The notes under the pieces are model-generated. The model did no database searches and was not told the DNA's origin. It worked only from the letters and a program-made list of their open reading frames with translations. Shown here piece by piece: positions 1-45,579 of a DNA stretch of 64,000 nt. This DNA is from Halichondria panicea. Taxonomy: Eukaryota > Porifera > Demospongiae > Suberitida > Halichondriidae. The DNA is taken from the NCBI RefSeq assembly GCF_963675165.1, contig NC_087385.1, positions 1,674,501 to 1,738,500 of the forward strand, read 5' to 3'. Made by a program: the position numbers and the translations under genes. The first letter of the stretch is position 1. Every line of letters starts with the position of its first letter.

Positions 1-103
1 TGATATGAAAACTACATATGCACCGTACGCATTTGCACTCCTCAAAATGGTAGATGGCACATGTAAAGTGCATCCAAAGAGAAGAATATATGTACAAACT
101 TAC

Positions 104-34923
<34,820 letters not shown>

Positions 34924-35340
34924 GTTTATCTTCAGTTCTGCACGATGATGGAAAGAATTAAGTACATCCACATGCACGCTGTGAACAATTCTTGGGACTA
35001 AAAATTGAAGTATGCAGTGGAAAGTATTATAATTTTATTTATAATCTACATAATAAAATACATTCGCAATGCGTATTCCTCCATTTTCCCCACCAAGCAT
35101 TTCTATATATAAAGCAGACAGGCTAAATTTCAACACAAAAAGAAGCACTCATTTGATCCTCACGTTTTTTTAACCTCCCCGTGGAGGGCTCGATCTCCCA
35201 CCCTCCACAAAATCATGCTTATTTTTGACTTCCTAGTGGAATCTTTCACCGAAAAACGCTTTCCAGCACTGAATTCAAGCGTGTATCAGTGTGTACTGGT
35301 AAAAGACAAACTCTAACACTAATGCATTGACTCGACTCAC

Positions 35341-35420
35341 CTCACAATGGAGGATTTGCATGAAGGGGCTATTCAGTACGTTCACACGGCTCCCAAAATC
35401 ACGAGGCCATCTTGATTTTT
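35341..35420 (-). other. Possible 5' untranslated first exon of the CHD gene
   Basis: On the minus strand a short exon-like segment ends in TGTGAG followed by GTGAGT at 35340-35335, and the next acceptor (CACAG) is at 34981-34979. The segment contains an ATG followed at once by a stop (ATG GCC TCG TGA), and another ATG whose frame stops soon after the join, so it is read as 5' leader with short upstream ORFs. The 5' limit is not visible. The call rests only on the strong donor and the position upstream of the coding exons. Confidence 0.4.
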
Positions 35421-35673
35421 CTATTGACAGTATCACGTGCTACCCCAATACCGGAGAGTCATTCTCTCCGTTTATTTGCTCATGCGAGTACCATGTCCCT
35501 AGGCCTGTGTTACTGTGTACGTGTACGTGTACAGACAAACAGAAATATCTTTTCCACCATCATGATATGTAGCACATGTACAACAACTGAACAGTGCTGT
35601 TTAAATGCAAGGAGCGTGATATTACCAAACAACACATAAGTATTCTGTAATAAAAGCTATCAGTTGTACATTT

Positions 35674-37810
<2,137 letters not shown>

Positions 37811-38022
37811 TGCTGTAGCTCTGGAAATTAAACAGTACTGCACTAATATATATACTATACTATTAGCTTAACTTGACAGCTTCACTTCCAATTCCAAATT
37901 TGTCACGTGATAAACTGCACCACCCACGTCCACCAGCATTTATTTTTAACATTTACAGTTAACTGTCCTTACCATGTACCAATAATCATTTATCTATGGG
38001 ATCATGAGTACTGAACTGAACC
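37811..38022. promoter_or_regulatory. Shared divergent promoter region (RAB2 / sulfotransferase-like gene)
   Basis: Only 212 bp separate the two start codons, so both promoters must lie here or within the transcripts. The stretch has a CACGTGA site near 37902-37908 and no clear TATA box. Inference from spacing only. Confidence 0.5.
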
Positions 38023-38871
38023 ATGGCACAGCTACCCTCTCCCCCATCTCCAATGAAGCCTCAAACCCGTGTTATTCTCTGGACAGCAATGAGGTGTTGT
38101 TCAAGTGTCTTTGAAAGATCAATACGAGAGCTTCAAGGAGTTAGATCCCTCTTTGAGCCGCATCAAACACCTTTCTACTTTGGTCCAGAGAGACAACAAC
38201 AAATACCTTCTGATAAAGATCTTCATCTTTTAGCTAGTTGCAACTCACAAATGTATACGTACGACTATGCTGATCAATTGATGCTTGCTGATTTTGTAGA
38301 ATGTAGTGCTGTTTTTGTTAGGGATATGGCAGCCTATATTCCAAAAGAGCGGTTCTCTAGATACATTGAAGGTGATTTTTCCGATTTCAAACACTCGTTT
38401 CTGATAAGAGATCCTCGGAAGGCAATTCCGTCACAATGGAAAGCGTGTATGAGAAGCGGCTTTGATTTTGCGATCGATGAAGGCACTGGTATGAAAGGCT
38501 TTGCTAAACTGTACGAGTTATTTGAATTTATTCGTAGCACAGGGAGAGAAGTTTCCGTTATTGATGCAGCTGATCTCTTGAAAAACCCTGAGTACATCAT
38601 GGAGCTGTATTGCCGACAGACAGGGTTGCCGTACGACAAGAAAATGCTGACATGGACACCAGGAGAAGTGAAAGATTGGACCAGTTCCAAATACTACAAA
38701 GAATGGCACTGGAATGCAATGTACAGCTCTGGATTTGGCACACTCACCCCCCCTCATGATATTCCTCAGTTTCCTTCTGTTCCAGAAAATATTCCAGCCA
38801 TTGTAGAAGAAGAAATTGAAAAGTCGATTCCATTCTATGAAGTAATGCACAATTATTGTGTTCAACTTTAG
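38023..38871 (+). CDS. Sulfotransferase-family (P-loop) protein
   Basis: A 282-residue single-exon protein resembling the sulfotransferase-like family found in fungi, plants and invertebrates, whose members are often labelled as aminotransferase-like by database error. The PAPS 5'-phosphosulfate loop is represented by WTAMRCCSSVFERSI (residues about 20-34, family pattern PRxxSTxLERS). The 3'-phosphate site is HSFLIRDPRKAIPSQW (about 126-141). The C-terminal half (WTPGEVKDWTSSKYYKEWHW) fits the family substrate lid. No signal peptide or membrane segment, so probably cytosolic; substrate unknown. The start ATG follows upstream stops. Confidence 0.75.
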   Translation: MAQLPSPPSPMKPQTRVILWTAMRCCSSVFERSIRELQGVRSLFEPHQTPFYFGPERQQQIPSDKDLHLLASCNSQMYTYDYADQLMLADFVECSAVFVRDMAAYIPKERFSRYIEGDFSDFKHSFLIRDPRKAIPSQWKACMRSGFDFAIDEGTGMKGFAKLYELFEFIRSTGREVSVIDAADLLKNPEYIMELYCRQTGLPYDKKMLTWTPGEVKDWTSSKYYKEWHWNAMYSSGFGTLTPPHDIPQFPSVPENIPAIVEEEIEKSIPFYEVMHNYCVQL

Positions 38872-38930
38872 TATATGCATTATCATCAGGAAATTATTTT
38901 TGTTGCCATGATGTTTTATATGGGAGGTGA

Positions 38931-39430
38931 TTACCGAAATAGCAGAGACTCTTTTTGCAATTTTTACACCAACTATTTTGTTGGTGCCGTTTTAGAGAGG
39001 TACATTTTGATAGGTGTTGCTGTTTTTTGCATTTTGAAAGTGGCGCAATGAGGTGCACAGAGGTGCATTTTGTATTATTATAGTGGTGCATTTTCAGAAA
39101 GGTGCGTTTTGTAGAGGTGAATTTTTCAGAGAGTGTAGATCTACTTACTCTGTCCAGCGCTTGTTGTGACCATGAACTCATACTACATGCACTCGTTTGA
39201 AAGGACAGCCAGAGACAGCTTTGTAAAATCATGTGTCATGTGACCAAATGTGGAGTTGGATGAAAAACGCTCTCTGAAAGACGCACCTCTCTACAAAATG
39301 CACCTTCCCACAAAAACAAAATGCTCCCTGTACAAAAACTCTCCAGTAATTGCAGCACATATTTTTTCATGTATAAAACGACATGGCGCAGCACCTATTT
39401 TTCAAAACCTAGGGCGGTAATCACCTCCCA
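38931..39430. mobile_element. MITE-like element with GGGAGGTGATTACC inverted ends
   Basis: GGGAGGTGATTACCG at 38931 is mirrored by CGGTAATCACCTCCC ending at 39430. The interior has repeated AGAGGTGCATTTTG / CAAAATGCACCT motifs in opposite orientations, consistent with a 500-bp foldback-type element. A minus-strand 112-codon ORF inside has no recognisable domain. Confidence 0.7.
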
Positions 39431-39581
39431 AGGCTCCCCAAGGCTCCCATAGATGTTTACATAATGCATATCGCGTAACTGTGAATATCCAAAAGCATGC
39501 ATCTTTTTTCACATAATTCTACTACACTAATTTAATTATAGGATACCTGTCTATTAAAGTTTTAAGCTATTAAGGAAAGTT

Positions 39582-40261
39582 TCAAGCTATTAAGGAAAGT
39601 TTCTTCACGTAACTTATAACTGCCTTGTGGGGCTCTTCCACATCTTTGAAGAGAAGTGATTTTGTTCCACTGTCAACATAAGTTGCGTAGCACAATTCTT
39701 TCACCTTCTCAAATTCTAGCTTCTCGAAAAGTCGTTGGGCGTAAGCACTAGTGCAAATCACTCCAGCAAAGGAAAATCCACATTTCACACCATGATCTAA
39801 TGTTCGCTTCACGAGCTCGGTAGCGATACCTAGTTTTTGATGATCAGGATGGACACAAAGTGCAAACAACTCTAACATCTTGCTTTCTTGGTAGGTTGTC
39901 AAGGTCTTTTTGACATCCATTGCAGAATTCAAAAGAACCCAGATTGCAGACCATTCTTTTGACCAACCATGTTGAAGATACTTGTCAAATGTTGGCATGG
40001 TGTCCGGTAGTTCGGTTATCTTTTCGGAACCAGTTATTCTTACACCAACTATTTTACCAGTTCTTTCATCAATTACACACCACGACAAGCCTTGTTTCAG
40101 ACACTTGAGAATTTCCTGATCCGATGAATCAGTTGTGTAGTGCATCCAACAGCTCTTTGTACTGGGTTTAAGGGAAGAAAGAAGTCATTGAAAAGGTCAA
40201 GGGCTTCCTTGTACTGTTCAGGTGTAACAAGCTGGTACATGTATACCGCCATCATATCAAC
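39582..40261 (-). CDS. GNAT acetyltransferase, arylalkylamine N-acetyltransferase-like, apparent 2-bp frameshift
   Basis: Acetyl-CoA-dependent acyltransferase of the insect/nematode AANAT type. The main frame (40145-39582) holds VGVRITGSEK, then LFALCVHPDHQKLGIATELV (acetyl-CoA loop Q-x-x-G-I-A) and LFEKLEFEKVKELCYATYVD. The expected N-terminal helix (LVTPEQYKEALDLFNDFFLP) lies just upstream in another frame from ATG 40261, and RAVGCTT joins to DSSDQE only if CA is ignored within ACTACACAACTG (about 40131-40142). The decayed copy at 26812 shows these parts were once continuous. Either this is a young pseudogene, or there is a sequencing indel, or translation starts at 40145 with a truncated N-terminus. 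Single exon. Confidence 0.7.
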
Positions 40262-40295
40262 AGCACAGCATGTAAAATACACACCATGCCACAAG

Positions 40296-40480
40296 GGGTC
40301 GGTCCACAACGTACGAGATTCTGTAAAGATTCCAACGAGATTCCGAGATTCCATTCAAGATTCCAAGATTCCTGAGATTCCATTCAAGATTGCAAGATTT
40401 CTAGAAGATTTCAAGATTCCATTCAAGATTTCTAGAAGATTCCAAGATTCCAGAAAGATTCCAAGACTTTTGGCTAGTCC
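40296..40480. repeat. Degenerate GATTCCA array (left)
   Basis: Many imperfect copies of AAGATTCCA / GAGATTCC follow GGGGTCGGTCCACAACGTAC. A matching array at 43738-43880 is followed by the inverted form GTACGAGATTCCTGGCCGTT then GCGGACCCC. The two may be subterminal repeats of one 3.6 kb composite element. Confidence 0.6.
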
Positions 40481-40595
40481 TGGGCGTGGCCTTTCAGAAG
40501 GTTGTGGGCCACGCCCTGATCTAGTCGATCGACGCCGCCCTCCTTCGGGGCAACAGTAGAGGGCGGCGGTAATTATAGCTATATAGATCATGTAA

Positions 40596-41840
40596 CCTTA
40601 CGCCGGGGTAAGGACCTTATCCCGGGGTAAGCACACCCCGGGGCGAAGGATAAGTTTAGGGGTGAATCCACCCCGGGGTAGATTCTCGTGTTTTTGCGCA
40701 TGCTCAGTGTGCTAGTATCAAGCAGCCCCACCCCTCTATAGGCCTTTAGAGAAATGACCCTACAACTCCAGAGAACCTCTGCTACAATCCTACACTGTCA
40801 GACACACATTGTGTCAGACACATGACTACAGCCTGAGTGCAGAGAGCTGCTAGCTTGCTCCAGTATAAGTTGGCTTGGTAGCTTCAACGTATGGTTTCGA
40901 GCTGCCACCATGCAGAACCTTTGTCCATTCAGCTTATAGACCTCGGTATAATGTCCAGCAACTGCCCACCCATGCACTCACCACACAGGTAATCCTTCAT
41001 CGATCGTTTTACTAGACTATTTGTTGGTAGGACGAGTGCATGGCAGTGTGCCAGAGGTGGTAGAGTAGGGCCTGAGAATGATTGTAGCACCAGAAGGCTG
41101 AGCTAGGTTACTTATCTACGTCCTCTAATATCCTTCGACATTTCCTTCCTGCATAGATATTGTTGGAGTATGAATTTTACACTATCACCTCTCATGTAAT
41201 GTATGTCATGTCTGTTCTACTTACGTTTGTCATGTGCTCTATTATGTATCAGTGGAATGTTCTAAACTCTCCAGTGTTGGTCTCTGCACCACATAGTTGA
41301 ATCTTTATGAGTCTGATCTATGTGCCTATAAGCTTGTATCTATACTAACTTATAGGCACTAGGTTACATTAACTGCCTAGGCTACTGGCTAGCTAGAACT
41401 GTCTATCTGAGAGAAAGAACTCAACAGTTGAAGCTCTGTAACCAAGCCTCAGGCTGTAGTCATGTGTCTGACAGTGTAGGGGTTGTATCAGAGGTTCTCT
41501 GGGTATTTCTCTGTAGTCATGTGTCTGACATGTATATACAGTGTAGGGTTGTAGCAGGGTTCTCTGGGGTTGTAGGATCTTTCTCTGCAACATGGTATAG
41601 AGGGGTGGGGCTGCTTAGTACTTAATAGCACACTGAGCATGCGCAAAAACACGAGAATCTACCCCGGGGTGGATTTACCCCTACGTAAACTTATCATTCA
41701 CCCCGGGGTATGCTTATAAGACATAATTATTAACATTACAATTATTTTTCTTAAAAAAAAACAAAAAAAAAAGAAAAAAAAAAAAAAAAAGGGGGTATGC
41801 TTATCCCGGGATAAGGTCGTTACCCCGGCGTAAGGTGATC
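40596..41840. mobile_element. Foldback element with long inverted arms (about 1.25 kb)
   Basis: The left arm begins CCTTACGCCGGGGTAAGGAC, followed by TTATCCCGGGGTAAGCAC and CACCCCGGGGTAGATTCTCG then TGTTTTTGCGCATGCTCAGT. The right arm mirrors it, ending in TTACCCCGGCGTAAGG. Further in, CAGAGAACCTCTGCTACAAT and GTCAGACACATGACTACAGC also have inverted counterparts (41440-41580), so the arms are each over 200 bp. The right arm has an A-rich insertion (41703-41798). Each arm contains many CCCCGGGG palindromes. No transposase gene seen. Confidence 0.82.
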
Positions 41841-41979
41841 GTCACCCCGGGGTAACGGTTTGGTAATTTCGTTACATTGGCTTGCCATACGCAGGCAGGC
41901 TAGACTATAGACATCTAGTATGAGCACTTATTATTATAAAGTATATGAATTGATGAACATAAATTAACTAGGGTGACGC

Positions 41980-42480
41980 AAGCGCCATGGGGCAAGCGAC
42001 GCATCCAACTCTGCTGAAAGATATTGTGCAAATGACACCACATCTTGTGGCAGGTTAATGACATGGTCTGCGTATTCATACTGTCCAAGTGGTAATCGAT
42101 AGATGGACATTATTGGCATGACTGCAGATTATAGATATAAACAGCAGAGTGTTCGAATAGAGGCATATCGGGATTCACTCTGTATGCCTCTGCCTGCATG
42201 TGTTGCTTCAAGCGTACCTGTGTGGCCTCTGGAGTCTCTGTAAGTGTAATGAACATTTAATAATGTTTGGCCACTTTCTGCTGGCTTGTGCACTTTCTAC
42301 ACAACATTTAATAGGCAAACACCTGCAGAACCGTTTCAGTTAGTTACCTTCACTTCCTGCTGCTCCTGTGTGCCCTGTATCTTTCTCTGGGTCTAGCAAG
42401 TCTCCTTTCCCTCTTTTTAGCTGTTTCTGAGGATCTTGCCTGTCGCTCCCGCTCCCTCCTTATCGCTAGCTTTGTCGCTA
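41980..42480 (-). pseudogene. Helitron relic (STPR-like and DUF6570-like segments)
   Basis: Minus-strand segment 42480-42355 reads IRRERERQARSSETAKKRER then RLARPRERYRAHR, the arginine-rich repeat found near the N-terminus of Helitron-type proteins. Segment 42120-41980 reads VMPIMSIYRLPLGQYEYADH then VINLPQDVVSFAQYL, matching a motif I associate with the DUF6570 region of animal Helitrons (family recollection, not a search). The order agrees with a single decayed element read on the minus strand. Stops and gaps lie between; the Rep and helicase domains are absent. Confidence 0.72.
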
Positions 42481-42844
42481 TTCATATCTTTATTGAGCTA
42501 AAGTTATTGACTCACGTAGAAATTGGTAAAGGATCACGAGTCACAAAAGCAAATATCGTATGCCGGTCCATGCCGACCTGCTGGTCCACGACATACATAC
42601 ATACATACACCACCCGGACCACGTGCATGACTAACTAAGGGACTCGCTTCGCTCGCCCCAATTATAAAGACTATACTTGTTGACTATAAAGTCATTGATT
42701 CTAACTACTTTATCGACACTTGGTGCAATATCATAATCCCTTTTTTACTTTGGCGGTGTTGATGCATCTACCAATCTTCACACCTGTCACAGCCTACCAT
42801 TCCTTGTGGCCATCATCTGCACATCGACAGTAGCAATAGACAGG

Positions 42845-43065
42845 GATTTTCAAAGTGCGTGCAGGTCCTGGTCTTTTTGTTCAGAAGACAGTAAAGAGAT
42901 CCATTGTTTTTGTAGTGAAACACTTGTACAAGTGGTCCCTCATTTGCTGCTGGTCGTAAATGAGGGAACATGGATCTAGTCCATGTGCAATGCTGGTACA
43001 ATATGCAGCTGCAAACAGTGCACAGTCATTTGGTTTGGGAGAGCTTTGTCCCTCGCTTTGTCCAT
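42845..43065 (-). pseudogene. Ulp1/C48-type protease C-terminal fragment (transposon-derived)
   Basis: The minus-strand reading NDCALFAAAYCTSIAHGLDP then CSLIYDQQQMRDHLYKCF resembles the C-terminal part of Ulp-type proteases carried by transposons (NDCGLFAIAxA..G.DP....Q..MR.HL..C), including the catalytic-Cys position in NDC. It is followed by a stop. Only about 65 residues remain. It may belong to the Helitron relic or to another element. Confidence 0.6.
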
Positions 43066-43520
43066 CCTGTGATGCATAATTACAATTTTTTCATGTACAC
43101 TGGTACACTGGTATACTGCAGGTCAGACTCATCGGCACCATAAGCTCACTACCATTAAGATGAGAAGGGGAGCCTTGTCCCTCGCTTCGTCCATTCTGTG
43201 ATGCATATACAAACTTTCATGACAACAATTATTACGCTGGTACTGCATACCACCATAAGCTCACCTCATTAAGAGTGGACAGTTTGAACTTGGTCCCTCG
43301 CTTCGTCCGTCCTGTGATGCATAGATCTATATATAATTATGCAACTTTCAACTATAAATTATTACGCTGGTACTGCATCAGACTCACTCAACCATAAGCT
43401 CACTCTCGGCATTAAGAGTGGGCAGTTTGGAGCTGATTTTGGGAGAGGTTTGTCATCACTTTGCTGTTCAGCCTGCATGTATACAAATTTTCATGACTTA
43501 TTATTATGCTGGTTAAACTA
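43015..43520. repeat. Irregular tandem repeat, about 120-140 bp unit
   Basis: Three to four decayed copies share TTGTCCCTCGCTTCGTCC, TGTGATGCATA, ATTATTACGCTGGTACTGCAT, ACCATAAGCTCAC and CATTAAGAGTGG.CAGTTTG. The first copy overlaps the end of the Ulp-type fragment. Confidence 0.75.
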
Positions 43521-43737
43521 GCTCACCTTAATCTCTTTAGAATCGTCTATAATCTGCACACAGTACAGAGCTGCTATGAGGAGAATTCTCATCAGAGAGA
43601 GATGTAAATAGCAGCTGAGCCTGCAACCGCAACTGCAACCGTAGCCTCGATAATCGGCCTGGTCTCGAGGCTCAATAATAATCTACGGCGAAGTATAGAT
43701 TATTTATATACATTTACGGGTTAACATTATAACATTC

Positions 43738-43905
43738 CACAAGATTCCAGAGATTTCAAGAGATTCCAAGAGATTTCAGAGATTCCAAGGGATTCCAGAG
43801 ATTCCACAAGATTTCAAGATTCCAAGTGAGATTTCAAGATTTCAGTTGAGATTCTAAAAATTTTGTACGAGATTCCTGGCCGTTGCGGACCCCTCGGTTC
43901 AAAGC
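43738..43905. repeat. Degenerate GATTCCA array (right)
   Basis: About 15 imperfect copies of AGATTCCA / AGATTTCA, ending in GTACGAGATTCCTGGCCGTT then GCGGACCCC, the inverted partner of the motif beside the left array at 40296. Confidence 0.65.
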
Positions 43906-44096
43906 CTTCCTCCTATATAGGTCGAATTTTTCCCAGTTTAACAAAATTAAATAGGCTTTATTGGAGAAAAATTGGTTAGGAATGAGCCAAAATTCAATCT
44001 TGTTATGTAATGGTTCACGTGACAGGCACTTCCGCTCTAGACATCGAGTTGCAAGAACTCTGCAAAGGTCTGTACCCTCTACATGTATACGGTACC

Positions 44097-44430
44097 TCGC
44101 TTGCGCATGCGCACCGAGGCATAATTAATTGGCTGCCGTCTGCAGAGCCTTGCAGCTCTCTTCTCACTCTTGCAGCTACCAATAGCTAGCGTTCTAGTGC
44201 AGAGCTAACTACTAAGTAGAGTAGCAACATTCAGTAAACAAGTTTGGCTACGTGCTCTTCTGAAAAGGCTGCAATGCCAATGGCATTCCAAGTAAGCAAA
44301 ACTAGGCATAACTCGAGAACGAAGCATTATTTTGCAAATCCACGAATTAAAATCCAAGTAAACATGACTAGAAGACACACACACACACACTACCGTATAC
44401 CTCGCTTGCGCATGCGCACCGAGGCATAAC
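44097..44430. mobile_element. Dispersed repeat family C, copy 2
   Basis: Bounded on both sides by CGCTTGCGCATGCGCACCGA followed by GGCATAA in direct orientation (44099 and 44402). The interior matches 18500-18802 closely and contains a short (CA) run. Confidence 0.75.
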
Positions 44431-44579
44431 TATTGAGAACAAGGCTAATCATTATCTACAGCACACAATGCCATGATATTATGGAGGGACCTGGGTGAAA
44501 AGGCCTATACAGACCGTCTGCCGGCCATGGCCATGATACAAACGTTTGAATTAGTCTAGTCTATGCATGCGAGTGTTGA

Positions 44580-44800
44580 TACGGTATTATTAAAATGTTT
44601 TGCCAGCATCAAACATTTGCGAACTTTGTGAGGGTTGATCAATTCGCAACGATTAAATCCGCAAAAAACCTAAATTATTACTAGTAAATACACATGATCC
44701 TTTCCAGAACGCAATAGTTGATCACAAAGGGTAAACTTTTCTGCTCATTTGGCTCATTCGCAAAGGTTTTTCACCCACAAAATATTATAGTAATACGATA
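44580..44800. mobile_element. TA-type MITE family A, copy 3
   Basis: ATACGGTATTATTAAAATGT to AATATTATAGTAATACGATA, with all family A landmarks (ATCAAACATTTGCGAACTTT, CACATGATCCTTTCCAGAAC, GGCTCATTCGCAAAGGTTTT). Confidence 0.9.
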
Positions 44801-45007
44801 GCTATAATTATAACGGCATATAGGTAGAGCATCACAATATTGCACAGTGACACTATTAAGAGAATTGTATACACATACCGTATCTAGCAGGTTATTTTTG
44901 TATGGTGGAAATTTTCACATTGTAGAATCATACGAAAATTAAAACTGGCTACGAAATCGTTCAACCGCAATAGGTTCAAAGTCACTATATATCCTGAGCT
45001 GTATGTA

Positions 45008-45386
45008 CAGTAGACTCTCGCTATTCCGGCTCTCTGAAGTACGACCACCTCGATATACCGGCCACTTGAATTGGTTTGGCACAGATTGCTAGGTAGATGT
45101 ATACTGCACAAAACTCGCCTGAAATGCGGCCCACACTCGCTATTCCGTACACTGGCCAGTTAATTTTAATACGTTCTAGATATGACAGCAAACGCTTTGG
45201 GTTCTGGTTTGGCAGATAAAATTGAAATGGAGAGCATAATGATTCATTATTCTCGAAACAGAACCACAAAATTGGTCATTGATGCAGGGTCGTTTTTTAG
45301 CCACGGCTATTTTCTGAAATGCAGCCACCTCGCTATTCCTGCCAAGCTGCACTCCCAAGGGTGGCCGGATTAACAAGAGTTTACTG
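45008..45386. mobile_element. pogo/Tigger-like non-autonomous element
   Basis: The left end CAGTAGACTCTCGCTATTCC then GGC, and the right end GGCCGGATTAACAAGAGTTT then ACTG, are inverted repeats of the CAGTA..CTCG.TAT.CGG type typical of pogo/Tigger elements. Inner motifs CTCGCTATTCC and CTCGATATACCGGCC recur. About 380 bp, no transposase. Confidence 0.7.
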
Positions 45387-45579
45387 CAAATATTTAATTG
45401 GGAAGTTCACTGATACGAATTAATATTGCACCAATGAAATTTACCTGCTATATATACAGTAGTATACTCTATTGATGATAATCGATTAATTATTAGCTTC
45501 TTGAATTGAAGTTGACGATAAGTTTCCACAAAACAAAAACAAAATATAAGCCAGCTATAGTCAATGTATAGGTACACAG

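Noticed and set aside
38894-39232. 112-residue minus-strand ORF
   Set aside because: Lies inside the MITE-like element with GGGAGGTGATTACC ends; low-complexity translation.
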